A stretch of 64,000 nucleotides of DNA from Listeria booriae (GCF_000766865.1 NZ_JNFA01000011.1:62001-126000), one strand, 5' to 3'; positions 9,401-17,319 are shown, counted from the stretch's first letter. A program made the numbers and translations. Notes: generated from the sequence alone by a model not told the origin.

Positions 9401-9803
9401 CCGAATCGAGCGCAATTTCGCCGTTCTTATTCGGTAAACGTCCCTTTTCGACAGTATATTTATTAATAACATCGGTTTTTGGTAACGAGAAAACTTTCGT
9501 AATCAAGAGCGAATCTTTCAGCATCACATCAGATGTGTAGCTAGGTTGTACGTTTTTCACGCCAGAAATAGCGTTTAAAATCGCAATATCATCTTTATTC
9601 AAGCCGTATGTTGACTGGACTTGTAAATCCATTAAATTTTGCGCTTTGTAGTATTTGTCGGTCGTATTAATCATGTCGGGTCCGGTTGCTTTTAATCCTA
9701 CGAAGAAGGCGACGCCAAGTGCGATAAGTAGAAAAATCGAAATGAAGCGTCCTTTAGATTTTGCGATTTCACGCCATATATCTTTCCATAATGCTTTTTT
9801 CAT
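6420..9803 (-). CDS. FtsX/MacB-type ABC transporter permease with long coiled coil
   Basis: The 1127-residue permease has two FtsX-like modules. A first TM segment sits near residue 20 (FISIFLLIALGVAFFVGL). An extracellular MacB-like domain is followed by an exceptionally long repetitive coiled coil (roughly residues 260-580, with the recurring pattern DGQAELxxAxxxLA). Three TM segments come next, then a second extracellular domain and three final TM segments. A start at 9821 exists but 9803 is preferred: AAGGAGA precedes it and the MKKALWKDIWREIAKSKGR start is typical. Together with the adjacent ATPase it forms an exporter or lipid/peptide-handling machine, as in antimicrobial-peptide defence. 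The substrate is unknown. Confidence 0.88.
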   Translation of the reverse strand: MKKALWKDIWREIAKSKGRFISIFLLIALGVAFFVGLKATGPDMINTTDKYYKAQNLMDLQVQSTYGLNKDDIAILNAISGVKNVQPSYTSDVMLKDSLLITKVFSLPKTDVINKYTVEKGRLPNKNGEIALDSVNKSSSKYKIGDKVTFVNSDGSALKGKFHTTTFTVVGFVSTAQYIEKGTRGASTIGNGRADIFAVVPEADFDAKYYSTAFMTFKNTANEEAYSDGYDSALERNTALVKKALKGQPEARLEAIRSDGEAKIKEGRQEIADGQAELDANEQKLNAARAEIDRGWSAYYQGKRELESKLAEGQAEITKNEAKLAKAKQDLEVAERKITDGQAQIEDAQGQLETAQTELEDGQMMLDENKAQLAMVQRVYDSVRNYTLGDIPIADIDEETKQEILDNADMLDPELGAYIRDYFDGTLSEAQLNRLKAEASKQLSEANKMVSEAQQEINRNRQLLADKQSQLAEKKYELEQGKEKLAQGKKEYADGRAQLDAAKQKLADAKTTGYAKLADAKAKLDAGEASYASNLATFNQEKAKALTKIADAKKDLQIAQEKLDDLALPKYFISDRTDNPGYTEYKDNADRIASLSTAFPVFFFLIAALVCLTTMTRMIEEQRTQTGTLKALGYSNADIITKFLVYGSLASVAGTAIGLAIGFRVFPQIIFVAYGSLYNLPALDISFYWSYSLISLAVALFCTTLTAFVSCRAELRENAASLMRPKAPKNGKRILLERVGFIWNRMNFTSKVTARNIFRYKQRMLMTILGVAGCTALLVTGYGLKDSIGDIAPLQYGQIMKYDAVVVLDNNATKTPLQDYNDTIENTSNVKSAADVSQKNMTVVEKGVANQGATLITPKSTDNFSDYIVLRDRKSHDPVPLTNQGAVISEKLAKLYNVKAGDSLTIRDGDNNSYKIKVTGITETYAMHYIYVTPDYYKQVFNNGPEYNTQLLQLKKTDTKWEDSFAEKLLKNPAVLAVTFTDTASNAFGSTMDSLDVVIIVLIISAAALAFIVLYNLTNINVSERIRELSTIKVLGFYPKEVTMYVYRENIILSVMGILVGFVLGIFLHGFVTSTAEVDMLMFSPTIHMMSFVYAALLTLLFSTLVMIVMHIKLKRVDMIEALKSVE

Positions 9804-9814
9804 ATGATGTCTCC

Positions 9815-10534
9815 TTACCACTCAAGGCTTTCGATCGACACAGGATCGGCTTGGATTTTGACATCACGAACTTTTGCGTTGTTGATTTCGATTATTCTAT
9901 CAGCAATTGGTGTAATCGCTGTATTATGCGTGATAACAATAACTGTTGTCCCAGTATTTCGACACGTATCTTGCAACAATTTCAACACCGATTTCCCCGT
10001 ATTGTAATCAAGGGCACCAGTCGGCTCGTCACAAAGCAATAATTTCGGCTGCTTCGCCAAGGCCCTCGCAATCGCCACACGTTGCTGCTCCCCGCCTGAT
10101 AATTGCGCTGGGAAATTGTCCATCCGCTCTTCTAACCCAACTTGTTTCAAAACCTCGCCCGCATCAAGCGCTTTCGGCGAAATTTGGGTAGCTAATTCCA
10201 CATTTTCTTTCGCCGTTAAACTCGGCACTAAATTATAAAATTGAAACACGAAACCCACGTCTTGGCGCCGATATCCGGTCAATTGTTTAGCATTATAAGC
10301 ACCGATATCCACACCATCAATATAAATATGGCCTTCGTCGCTCATATCCATACCACCTAAAATATTCAAAACCGTTGACTTCCCGGCTCCTGAAGGCCCT
10401 ACAATAATGACAAATTCCCCTTGCTCAATTTGAAAAGTTACGCCATCATTTGCCGTTACAACTTTCTCACCCAAATGATACCTTTTATAAACCTCTTTCA
10501 TTTCCACAAAAGCCATGCTAGTATCCCCATTCAT
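9815..10534 (-). CDS. ABC transporter ATP-binding protein (MacB/LolD type)
   Basis: The 239-residue ATPase carries Walker [10 protein letters not shown], the Q-loop [15 protein letters not shown], signature [15 protein letters not shown], Walker [13 protein letters not shown] and the H-loop VITHN. The EPTGALD form is typical of the MacB/LolD branch that pairs with FtsX-like permeases. The permease gene follows directly, 11 bp after the stop. A start at 10516 ([10 protein letters not shown]) is also likely because GGGGA lies just before it, while 10534 has a weak ribosome binding site. Confidence 0.92.
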   Translation of the reverse strand: MNGDTSMAFVEMKEVYKRYHLGEKVVTANDGVTFQIEQGEFVIIVGPSGAGKSTVLNILGGMDMSDEGHIYIDGVDIGAYNAKQLTGYRRQDVGFVFQFYNLVPSLTAKENVELATQISPKALDAGEVLKQVGLEERMDNFPAQLSGGEQQRVAIARALAKQPKLLLCDEPTGALDYNTGKSVLKLLQDTCRNTGTTVIVITHNTAITPIADRIIEINNAKVRDVKIQADPVSIESLEW

Positions 10535-10653
10535 TTGTTAGTTTTCACACATTCGCAGTTTTATTATAGCACAAAAAAATTTAAAAAACTCCCAAATTAT
10601 AAAAAAAGAGAGTGCCTCATCCAAGTCCTATAGCCAACCAAAAACCGCAAAGA

Positions 10654-10703
10654 GAACAAATGTTCGTTTTTCTCTTGACTTCGATTTCAGAGGGGTTTAT
10701 AGT
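10654..10703 (+). promoter_or_regulatory. Strong promoter with LexA-like box before the holin cassette
   Basis: GAACAAATGTTC (10654-10665) has perfect GAAC/GTTC arms and resembles the Gram-positive LexA (DinR) box, CGAAC-N4-GTTC. The reverse strand reads CGAACATTTGTTC. It lies 9 bp before TTGACT (10675-10680), which is 17 bp from TATAGT (10698-10703). The arrangement suggests induction by DNA damage. The box match is read directly; the response is inferred. Confidence 0.7.
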
Positions 10704-10742
10704 AAAGTTACTCCTAAAAAAACAGGACAAGGAGAGAAGCAC

Positions 10743-11045
10743 ATGAACAAGAAAAGACAAAGAGAAATCAATGTTCTATTCTCGCGGCTGGTTGATTTTC
10801 ATAACGAACAAGCGATTACGTTCCATCAATGTAACCGCAAATGCTTCATCTGTCGTAAAATCAAGAATCTGAGAAAAGAACAAGCGAAATTAGAAGACAA
10901 CGATGAGCTAGCAAGTGAAGTACGGACTCAAGTTGCGCTGATTAGCTATTTTTCTACGTACTCCAAACAACAACTCGCATCATGGGATGAACAAGAAAGG
11001 CAACAATTATATGACAGCATTTTAACACAAATAAAACAGTCTTAG
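10743..11045 (+). CDS. Small Cys-containing protein, first gene of SOS/holin cassette
   Basis: The 100-residue basic protein starts after AAGGAGA. A CNRKCFICRKIKNLRKEQ segment (about residues 33-50) holds three cysteines that could bind zinc, and a charged helical region follows. No known family was recognised. Small proteins of this kind are found before ArpU-like regulators in phage and bacteriocin-like clusters, so a regulatory or lysis-control role is possible. The gene is first behind the LexA-like promoter and 14 bp upstream of the next one. Confidence 0.75.
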   Translation: MNKKRQREINVLFSRLVDFHNEQAITFHQCNRKCFICRKIKNLRKEQAKLEDNDELASEVRTQVALISYFSTYSKQQLASWDEQERQQLYDSILTQIKQS

Positions 11046-11059
11046 GGGGAGCATAATGA

Positions 11060-11428
11060 ATGAACAAGTGCAAAGAAGCCGAGCGTTTATTATTCAAGTA
11101 CAACACCTTACTGCTGAGCCTACCAAAAAGAAGTATGCCAAGACGCACCGAGGACAATCAACTCAAGCTAACCAAAAGAATCGCCGAATCCACGATGTAT
11201 ACCGAAATTAGACAAATAACAGATGCGATTAATAAATTAAACGGGGACCAACGGGAGGTCCTTTTAGCCAAATACGTATCACAGAAGAAACGAACGAACA
11301 TCGAGGTATACATGAGTATCGGATGGAGTGAATCACATTATTATCGACTGAAGAAAGCTGCACTGGAAGGCTTTTTAACGGCCTATTATGCGGAGCAGAC
11401 ACAAGCAAAGCCGGTCATGACACATTAA
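11060..11428 (+). CDS. ArpU/RinA-like phage-type transcriptional regulator
   Basis: The 122-residue protein ends in a sigma-region-4-like helix-turn-helix: LNGDQREVLLAKYVSQKKRT, then IEVYMSIGWSESHYYRLKKA, with the YYRLKKAALEGF ending typical of ArpU. These proteins activate late genes in phages and phage-derived bacteriocin loci. GGGGGAG lies 11 bases before this ATG. An ATG 4 bp earlier opens a different, unrelated 51-codon frame. It sits between the Cys-rich gene and the holin-like gene. Confidence 0.75.
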   Translation: MNKCKEAERLLFKYNTLLLSLPKRSMPRRTEDNQLKLTKRIAESTMYTEIRQITDAINKLNGDQREVLLAKYVSQKKRTNIEVYMSIGWSESHYYRLKKAALEGFLTAYYAEQTQAKPVMTH

Positions 11429-11472
11429 GATATAGGCGCAAGTATCATACTTAACGGGGAGGTATGATGAAG

Positions 11473-11727
11473 ATGGAGAAGAAAAACTATTTTAGTTTGG
11501 AAGTGATTATTACGGGACTGGAGAACTTAGTGGCTAACGCGACCGAAATAACATTCGGCATCCTTTTTGTAGCATTGCTTGTATGGATGATGCGCAAGAA
11601 CGATGAACGAGAAGAGCGTTACCAAAAAACGATTGATAATTTAAGTGAGTTGGCAAGCGAGATTAAAATCATCGAACAAGCCGTAAACGAAATGCGTGCA
11701 GATGTTATTGAATTGAAAGTAAAATAA
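11473..11727 (+). CDS. UviB/BhlA-type holin-like membrane protein
   Basis: The 84-residue protein has one N-terminal TM segment (about residues 21-39, ATEITFGILFVALLVWMMR) followed by a charged coiled coil (RKNDEREERYQKTIDNLSEL). This is the layout of the UviB/BhlA family, linked to phage and UV-inducible bacteriocin release. The ATG at 11473 is chosen because GGGGAGG lies 10 bp before it; the ATGs at 11464 and 11467 are too close. No endolysin or bacteriocin gene follows: a terminator and the oligopeptide operon come next. Confidence 0.8.
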   Translation: MEKKNYFSLEVIITGLENLVANATEITFGILFVALLVWMMRKNDEREERYQKTIDNLSELASEIKIIEQAVNEMRADVIELKVK

Positions 11728-11735
11728 TATATAAA

Positions 11736-11775
11736 ACACCCTTTAAAACGCCACGCTAGGCATTTTAAAGGGTGT
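11736..11775. terminator. Bidirectional terminator between holin and oligopeptide operons
   Basis: ACACCCTTTAAAA (11736-11748) pairs perfectly with TTTTAAAGGGTGT (11763-11775). T-rich DNA on both sides suits convergent operons. Confidence 0.8.
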
Positions 11776-11787
11776 ACATAGACTTGA

Positions 11788-12693
11788 TTATTTGTGAATA
11801 TCACGCGGTTCTAATCCTTTTCGGAACACATCGCCAAGGACGTTGAACGAAAGAATTGTGAGCAAGATCAAGGCCCCTGGGAACAAGGCCAGATAAGTTG
11901 CATCGCCGATATAGCCCTGCGCATTATTCAGCATACTTCCCCATGAAGAATTCGGTTGTTGCACGCCAAGCCCCAAGAAGCTTAGAGCCGATTCCGTCAG
12001 AATGGCTGCTGCAATATTTAGCGATGCCGCAACCACAATGGAAGGCATTGCATTTGGGATAATATGTCGCGTAATAATATGCCAAACGCCCGCACCACTC
12101 GATTTAGAGTACAGGATAAATTCCCGTTCTTTCAGTGACAGCGTCTCCGCACGAACAATTCTGGCGACATCCATCCAAGATAACAAACCAATAATCAAAA
12201 TAATATTACCGATACCCGGTTTCAAATACGCATTCAAAATCATCAATAAGAAAAACGATGGAATAGACATAAATATATCTAAGAAGCGCATTAATAAACT
12301 ATCTACGAATCCACCGAAATAACCACTGACTGTCCCTGCTACCGTCCCAACAACTAATGCAATAAGCATCGCGAAGAATCCAACAGTAAGCGAGACACGG
12401 CCGCCATAAAGCACACGCGTAAGGTAATCTCGTCCATGGTCATCTGTACCAAACCAGTGAGAAGAACTTGGAGGTAATAGCTTATCTTGAATCGACAACG
12501 CATTCGGATCGTATGGAGATAAGAATGCAAAGCCACACGCCAGAGCTAGAATAAGTAGAACCGCTATAGCAAAGATGCCTCGCTTTTGACTTAATAAGAA
12601 ATGCCAGAAGGTTCTTTCCCTAGGTAATTGGGCTTTTTCAGGAGGTTGGACATTTTTAGGCTTGGTGAATTTAGAAATATCTGCTTTCATCAT
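11788..12693 (-). CDS. Oligopeptide ABC transporter permease (OppC/DppC type)
   Basis: The 301-residue protein has an N-terminal OppC region (a TM segment near residues 36-54, followed by YDPNALSIQDKLLPPSSSHWFGTDDHGRDY) and five further TM helices. The EAA loop is present in EREFILYSKSSGAGVWHIITRHIIPNAMPS. It is the second permease of an oligopeptide or nickel-type importer. It follows the OppB gene by 2 bp. No OppD or OppF ATPase gene follows here. Confidence 0.92.
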   Translation of the reverse strand: MMKADISKFTKPKNVQPPEKAQLPRERTFWHFLLSQKRGIFAIAVLLILALACGFAFLSPYDPNALSIQDKLLPPSSSHWFGTDDHGRDYLTRVLYGGRVSLTVGFFAMLIALVVGTVAGTVSGYFGGFVDSLLMRFLDIFMSIPSFFLLMILNAYLKPGIGNIILIIGLLSWMDVARIVRAETLSLKEREFILYSKSSGAGVWHIITRHIIPNAMPSIVVAASLNIAAAILTESALSFLGLGVQQPNSSWGSMLNNAQGYIGDATYLALFPGALILLTILSFNVLGDVFRKGLEPRDIHK

Positions 12694-12695
12694 GA

Positions 12696-13646
12696 TTAGC
12701 TAACCTCCCTTATACGTGGGTCAATAATGGTATACGCGATATCCGCTAGTAAATTCCCAATAATAAGAAGTAATGCCGAGAACATCGTAATCGCCATAAT
12801 CATCGGATAATCCAATTGGAAAATCGCATTGATTCCAAGCGAACCCATGCCTGGCCAAGAGAATACACTCTCCGTAATGAATGCGCCAGTAATGATTTGT
12901 GGTAAATACATACCTAGTAATGTAATAACTGGGAGTAATGAATTTTTCAAGACATGGTGTCGCATAATTTGAGCTTTAGATAACCCTTTAGCATAGCCGA
13001 ATAACACATATTCTTCTTTTAACTGGTTAATCGTATTGGAGCGAACATAACGATAATACGAAGCGCATCCTTGGAAAGTTAGTGCCGTGACAGGCAGAAT
13101 CGCATGTTTCACGACATCCCAGAATGACTCCACGCCAATCGTTCGCATCCCAAGACTAGGAAGCCAACCTAATTGAACAGAGAATACATCAATTAAAATC
13201 ATCGCAAACCAGAAAATCGGAATAGAAATACCAATATAAGAAACAGCATTAAGTACACGATCTAATCTCGTATTTTCATATGCAGCCGCCACAAGACCTA
13301 ATGGAATAGACAATAATAATGTGAAAAATAAAGCTGTTCCCATCAAACCAATCGTAGCCGGTAAACGTTCAATAATTTGACCTAAAACAGGCTGATTATT
13401 AATCAAGGAATAACCAAAGTTCCCCTGCAATACATTGGCAAGCCATTTGAAATATTGCACATAAATCGGTTGATCTAGTCCAAGACTTTGTCTTATTCGT
13501 TCCACATCGTCAGGATTCATATTGGGCGTGACAAAAGAAGTAATCGGGTCCCCTGGAGCTAATTGCACCAAAGCAAACGAGACTAGTGAAATAATAAAAA
13601 GCATTGGTATCGTTTGTAGTAAACGTTTAAAGATTGTTTGTATCAT
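12696..13646 (-). CDS. Oligopeptide ABC transporter permease (OppB/DppB type)
   Basis: The 316-residue protein starts with the classic OppB N terminus (IFKRLLQTIPMLFIISLVSF, then LAPGDP). It has six TM helices and the EAA loop EYVLFGYAKGLSKAQIMRHHVLKNS. It forms a heterodimer with the OppC-type protein encoded next. The gene for the binding protein lies 165 bp upstream across a hairpin that may reduce permease transcription. Confidence 0.93.
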   Translation of the reverse strand: MIQTIFKRLLQTIPMLFIISLVSFALVQLAPGDPITSFVTPNMNPDDVERIRQSLGLDQPIYVQYFKWLANVLQGNFGYSLINNQPVLGQIIERLPATIGLMGTALFFTLLLSIPLGLVAAAYENTRLDRVLNAVSYIGISIPIFWFAMILIDVFSVQLGWLPSLGMRTIGVESFWDVVKHAILPVTALTFQGCASYYRYVRSNTINQLKEEYVLFGYAKGLSKAQIMRHHVLKNSLLPVITLLGMYLPQIITGAFITESVFSWPGMGSLGINAIFQLDYPMIMAITMFSALLLIIGNLLADIAYTIIDPRIREVS

Positions 13647-13691
13647 GAAGCAAAGCCCCTAACAAAAAAAGTATGGTTAAAACAACGGAAA

Positions 13692-13733
13692 AGCCCTCAC
13701 CAGTAGAGAATAAATCCCTACCAGTTCGGGGCT
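13692..13733 (-). terminator. Leaky attenuator-like hairpin between binding protein and permeases
   Basis: On the minus strand AGCCC (13729-13733) pairs with GGGCT (13692-13696) around a loop of about 32 bases, followed by TTTTCC. The short stem and imperfect T run suggest partial termination, which would give more binding protein than permease. Confidence 0.4.
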
Positions 13734-13811
13734 CTAATATATACAGATTAGGCTATTCACAAACAAGAAACAAGTTTTTGGCTCTGAATTACCTTTTTTC
13801 ATTCACTAATC

Positions 13812-15374
13812 TTATTTAAGATATAGTTTAGACAAGTCGCGGAACATGGTTACTGGTTGTGGTGTCGCTTCTTTTGTTCCTCCGTATTGTTTACCGATAG
13901 CTAGTACAGCATTATCGTATGAAATTGGATAAATAACTGCGTCGTCCGCAATCGTTGTTTGGATTTGTTCATAAATACCTTGACGTTTTGTTTCATCGGC
14001 AGTAACTGCGCCTTCATTCCAAAGTTTGTCTAGCGCTGGATTACTGTAGTTCATATAGTTGTAAGGTTCGCCTGACATGTAGAGTGTTTTGTAAGCATCT
14101 GGATCATTACCCATGATATAACCACCAAGCATTAATGAGTAAGCATCACTCTTACGATCAAGTGTAATATTGCTCATCGCAGTTGGGTCAGTAGGTTTCA
14201 ATTCCAATGATACGCCGATTGATTTCAATTGTTCTTGCACATATAAAGCGATACTTTCTTGCGCTTTACTGTTGTTCAAATAAATGATGTTTAGTTTATC
14301 AGAATTTTTATAGCCACTTTTTGCTAGTAGTTCTTTAGCTTTTGTTAGGTCTTGATTGTATGTTTCTACTTTGTCTGTGAAGAATTTCGTGTTCTCAGTT
14401 AGGAATGAACTTGCTGGTTTTGCATATTCTTCTGAGCCGTATGCTGCATCAATTAAGTCTTTACGGTCAAGTGTTAATGAGATTGCTTGGCGCAAGTCTT
14501 TTGATTTCAGTGCTGCAACGTTTTGGTTAAACGCAATGTAGCTTAGACGATTTTCTGGATACGTAATGATGTTGACGTCACTTGCTTTTTCGACTTTATT
14601 GCGTTCAGCTGGTTGGATAGCTTTTAAGTTAATTTCGCCATTTTGCAATGCTAAGTTCGCTGCATTTTGGTCTTTTGTGATTCGGTATGTTACTTTATCA
14701 AGTTTTGGTTTGCCATCGAAATAGTTATCGAACTTCTCTAAAGAGTAGTATTCGCCTGATTTGTAATTAACGAATTTGTATGGACCTGAACCAACTGGTG
14801 CGTTGTTTTTATCGCTTTTTCCGATATCTGCAACGCCATCAAAGATGTGTTTTGGAATTGGATAAAATGTTTTTAATGTGTTTTCAAATGCTGGTGCAAC
14901 TTGTGGTAGCGTGAATTTTACAGTTGTTGCATTTTCAGCTTCGGCTTTGACTGATTTGTCACCGAATACCCAGTTGCCACGGAATGGACTGTTTTGTTTT
15001 TCATCAATGATAGAATTGACGCTGAATACGACATCGTCCGCAGTTAATGGCTTGCCGTCGTGCCAAGTCAAACCGTCTTTTAATGTCACTGTATACGTTA
15101 GATTGTCAGGTGAGATATCTAATTTATCCGCAAGGGCAGGTTTACCATCGTACTCCCAAAATAATGGAGCATAAAGTGCTTGTTGAATCGTTAAGCTCAC
15201 GCGATCGCTTGAATACAGTGGGTTTACTACTTCTGGATCGCCGGGAACACCGATGATAATGGAATTATTGTCTTTCGAGCCGCTTGCTTTATCAGAGGAA
15301 CTCCCAGAACCACCGCAGGCTGCGAGAACTAATACCATCGTTAATGTGAAAATAAATAATAAACCTTTTTTCAT
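13812..15374 (-). CDS. Oligopeptide-binding lipoprotein (OppA/DppA family)
   Basis: The 520-residue family 5 extracellular binding protein starts MKKGLLFIFTLTMVLVLAAC, with the lipobox Cys at about residue 20. Family motifs are visible: TYTVTLKDGLTWHDGKPLTADDVVFS, AIQPAERN and the DPDAYKTLYMSGEP-type region. The ATG at 15374 has AAGGGGAG before it; a longer frame starts at 15401. It captures peptides, or possibly another ligand of this broad family, for the two downstream permeases. A good promoter and a near-perfect palindrome lie upstream. Confidence 0.93.
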   Translation of the reverse strand: MKKGLLFIFTLTMVLVLAACGGSGSSSDKASGSKDNNSIIIGVPGDPEVVNPLYSSDRVSLTIQQALYAPLFWEYDGKPALADKLDISPDNLTYTVTLKDGLTWHDGKPLTADDVVFSVNSIIDEKQNSPFRGNWVFGDKSVKAEAENATTVKFTLPQVAPAFENTLKTFYPIPKHIFDGVADIGKSDKNNAPVGSGPYKFVNYKSGEYYSLEKFDNYFDGKPKLDKVTYRITKDQNAANLALQNGEINLKAIQPAERNKVEKASDVNIITYPENRLSYIAFNQNVAALKSKDLRQAISLTLDRKDLIDAAYGSEEYAKPASSFLTENTKFFTDKVETYNQDLTKAKELLAKSGYKNSDKLNIIYLNNSKAQESIALYVQEQLKSIGVSLELKPTDPTAMSNITLDRKSDAYSLMLGGYIMGNDPDAYKTLYMSGEPYNYMNYSNPALDKLWNEGAVTADETKRQGIYEQIQTTIADDAVIYPISYDNAVLAIGKQYGGTKEATPQPVTMFRDLSKLYLK

Positions 15375-15408
15375 ACTTTCTCCCCTTTTCTTCGTTATCA
15401 TTTTTATA

Positions 15409-15431
15409 ATTCTTACTTATTAAGTAGGAAT
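15409..15431. promoter_or_regulatory. Palindromic operator-like site in the binding-protein leader
   Basis: ATTCTTACTTA and TAAGTAGGAAT are inverted copies (10 of 11 pairs) around one central base. The site starts just after the expected transcription start, where a repressor such as a MarR- or PadR-like dimer could block transcription. No regulator gene lies next to it. Confidence 0.5.
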
Positions 15432-15442
15432 TGGTTATACTT

Positions 15443-15471
15443 AAAATACCTCGATTCGCTTTTAAAGTCAA
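15443..15471 (-). promoter_or_regulatory. Promoter of the oligopeptide transporter operon
   Basis: On the minus strand TTGACT (15466-15471) and TATTTT (15443-15448) are 17 bp apart, about 70 bp before the binding-protein start. Confidence 0.65.
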
Positions 15472-15559
15472 GCTATTTTTACTTTGGAGAAAAAGTATTT
15501 TCGGACGGCTTCTTTTGGTATAATGTTTGCAAGTAAATAAGTGAAGGATGTGGGTGAAA

Positions 15560-16519
15560 ATGGATAAATATAAGACAACGATTATGTCCCATGAATATGA
15601 TTTTTTGAGAGCAAATGCTGATTTAGAAAATATAGCTTATTTGGTTGCTAGTGGGTCACATGGTTATGGAACAAATATCGCGACGAGTGATTTAGATTTG
15701 CGCGGATTTTTGTTGGAAGATGAGCATTATTTATTAGGCCTGCATACTTTCGAGCAGTTTGAAGAGAAAGAGACGGATACTGTGATTTTTGGTGCTAAGA
15801 AATTTATTAAGTTGTGTGCACAGTCGAATCCGAATGTTCTTGAACTGCTTGGCGTAGAGGAAGAGGATATTCTTATCTGCTCGGATACTGGGCGAATGGT
15901 GCGTGATAATGTGGATTTGTTTCTTTCAAAGCGAGTAGAGCAAACATTTGGCAACTATGCAAAAGCACAATTAAAACGACTGCAGAATGCTTTAGTTAGA
16001 AATGATAATTCAAAGGATGAGAAAGAAGCGCTGGTCTTGGAACGATTAAACACGCAGATTGGGCGGTTTGGTGATAAATATTCGAATTTAGATTCTAACA
16101 CACTGAACTTACGACTGGAAAATAAGGAAATTGTGATGGATTTGAATCTTCAAGGATACCCATTGCGTGATTTTAATGGTATATATACAGATTTGCAAGG
16201 AATCGTACGGACATTTGATAAGGCTCGGCCGGATGATTCTCAGAAGGAATTGCCGCGATTGTATAAGCATGCCATGCATTTAGTAAGAATGCTCGTGACT
16301 GGACGGGATATTTTAGAAGGTAAAGGTGTTATTACAAAACGTCGTGCAGAACACGATTTGCTGATGGCGATTCGCTCTGGAGAAATGACTTTTGATGAAA
16401 TTTTTGAGCGTGTTGCTGTATTACAATTAGAATTTGACCGTGCAGCAAAAGAAACCGCATTGCCCGAACAAGTCGACATGAAGCAGATTGAAGAATTATT
16501 GATTTCGCTGTACAAATAA
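15560..16519 (+). CDS. RlaP-like nucleotidyltransferase (DNA polymerase beta superfamily)
   Basis: The 319-residue protein carries the nucleotidyltransferase motif GSHGYGTNIATSDLDLRG (about residues 32-49). The two Asp of SDLDLRG are the metal ligands, and a long helical C-terminal part follows. It matches the predicted nucleotidyltransferase family PF10127 (RlaP), named for its link with RNA ligases. No RNA ligase or repair gene is adjacent. The start at 15560 is preferred over 15548 since AAGGA then has proper spacing. The substrate is unknown. Confidence 0.8.
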   Translation: MDKYKTTIMSHEYDFLRANADLENIAYLVASGSHGYGTNIATSDLDLRGFLLEDEHYLLGLHTFEQFEEKETDTVIFGAKKFIKLCAQSNPNVLELLGVEEEDILICSDTGRMVRDNVDLFLSKRVEQTFGNYAKAQLKRLQNALVRNDNSKDEKEALVLERLNTQIGRFGDKYSNLDSNTLNLRLENKEIVMDLNLQGYPLRDFNGIYTDLQGIVRTFDKARPDDSQKELPRLYKHAMHLVRMLVTGRDILEGKGVITKRRAEHDLLMAIRSGEMTFDEIFERVAVLQLEFDRAAKETALPEQVDMKQIEELLISLYK

Positions 16520-16523
16520 AAAA

Positions 16524-16541
16524 CGAGCCAGTGATGACTCG
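16524..16541. terminator. Terminator between nucleotidyltransferase and SDR genes
   Basis: CGAG and CTCG close a short stem, with T runs on the minus side (CTCGTTTTTT). It serves the SDR gene and probably the convergent nucleotidyltransferase gene. Confidence 0.6.
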
Positions 16542-16551
16542 CTTTACAACT

Positions 16552-17319
16552 TTATTTAATGAAGCGTGGGGAATTGACATAGGTGAATTGTGGATCTTGT
16601 AGCTCGAATGTGAAGTCGCGGCCATTTACTAATCCAACAATCTTTTCGTTGTCGTATAAGTCTAGTAGGAAGCCAGCCATTTCTTTGCTTGTATGGAACT
16701 TCGCCATGCCTTTTTCATAGTCAAAGGAGTCTGTGTCTGTCGCTCTTTGGGCGAACTCGGTTTCTGTGGCTGATGGAGCCAGTACTTTAGCGCGCATTTT
16801 GGCACCTGTTGTTATTAGTTCTTGTGCTAGACCTTCCGTGAAGGCGCTAACGTAGAATTTGGTTGCGCAATAGGTTACGGCGTTGGAAATGATGTTGTAG
16901 CCTCCGCGTGATGAGATATTGATTAATTGTGTTCCTTCTATTTCTGCATAATCACGAACGAAAAGAGAGGACAAGATTGTCAATGCTTCGATATTTAAGT
17001 GTAGCATGGATTCGATTTTAGTTAGTTTTTGCTCGCCGACAAGGTCGAAATTGCCAAAGCCTGCGTTGTTGATCCATGTTTCTAGCTCTAATTCCTTGAG
17101 GCCTTCATAGAGTTCGTATACATTTTCTGTGACGGTTAAATCTGTTGTTTTAATTTTGATATCTAATTCTGGATTGATTGCGAGCGCTGCGTTTTTAAGT
17201 TCTTCTAGTTCTGTTTTTCGGCGTGCCACAATGACTAAATTTTTGCCTCTTGCTGCGAATGCCAATGCTGTTTCGTAACCAATTCCTGAACTTGCTCCTG
17301 TTATTACCGTGTATTTCAT
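16552..17319 (-). CDS. Short-chain dehydrogenase/reductase (SDR)
   Basis: The 255-residue classical SDR has the NAD(P)-binding motif TGASSGIG (residues 7-14), NNAG (about 84-87) and the catalytic YCATK preceded by the Ser of NISSRGG. An Arg pair after the second strand (VARRK) favours NADPH. It probably reduces a carbonyl compound, but the substrate is unknown. The promoter has the stretched 19-bp spacer typical of MerR control, and a MerR-family gene lies divergently beside it. Confidence 0.92.
   Translation of the reverse strand: MKYTVITGASSGIGYETALAFAARGKNLVIVARRKTELEELKNAALAINPELDIKIKTTDLTVTENVYELYEGLKELELETWINNAGFGNFDLVGEQKLTKIESMLHLNIEALTILSSLFVRDYAEIEGTQLINISSRGGYNIISNAVTYCATKFYVSAFTEGLAQELITTGAKMRAKVLAPSATETEFAQRATDTDSFDYEKGMAKFHTSKEMAGFLLDLYDNEKIVGLVNGRDFTFELQDPQFTYVNSPRFIK

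Noticed and set aside
11056-11208. A 51-codon frame from the first ATG after GGGGGAG
   Set aside because: It overlaps the ArpU-like gene in another frame, ends early and has no recognisable pattern; the 122-residue frame fits a known family.
10743-11727. Intact prophage or monocin locus
   Set aside because: No capsid, tail, integrase, endolysin or repressor gene is present; only three small genes are seen.
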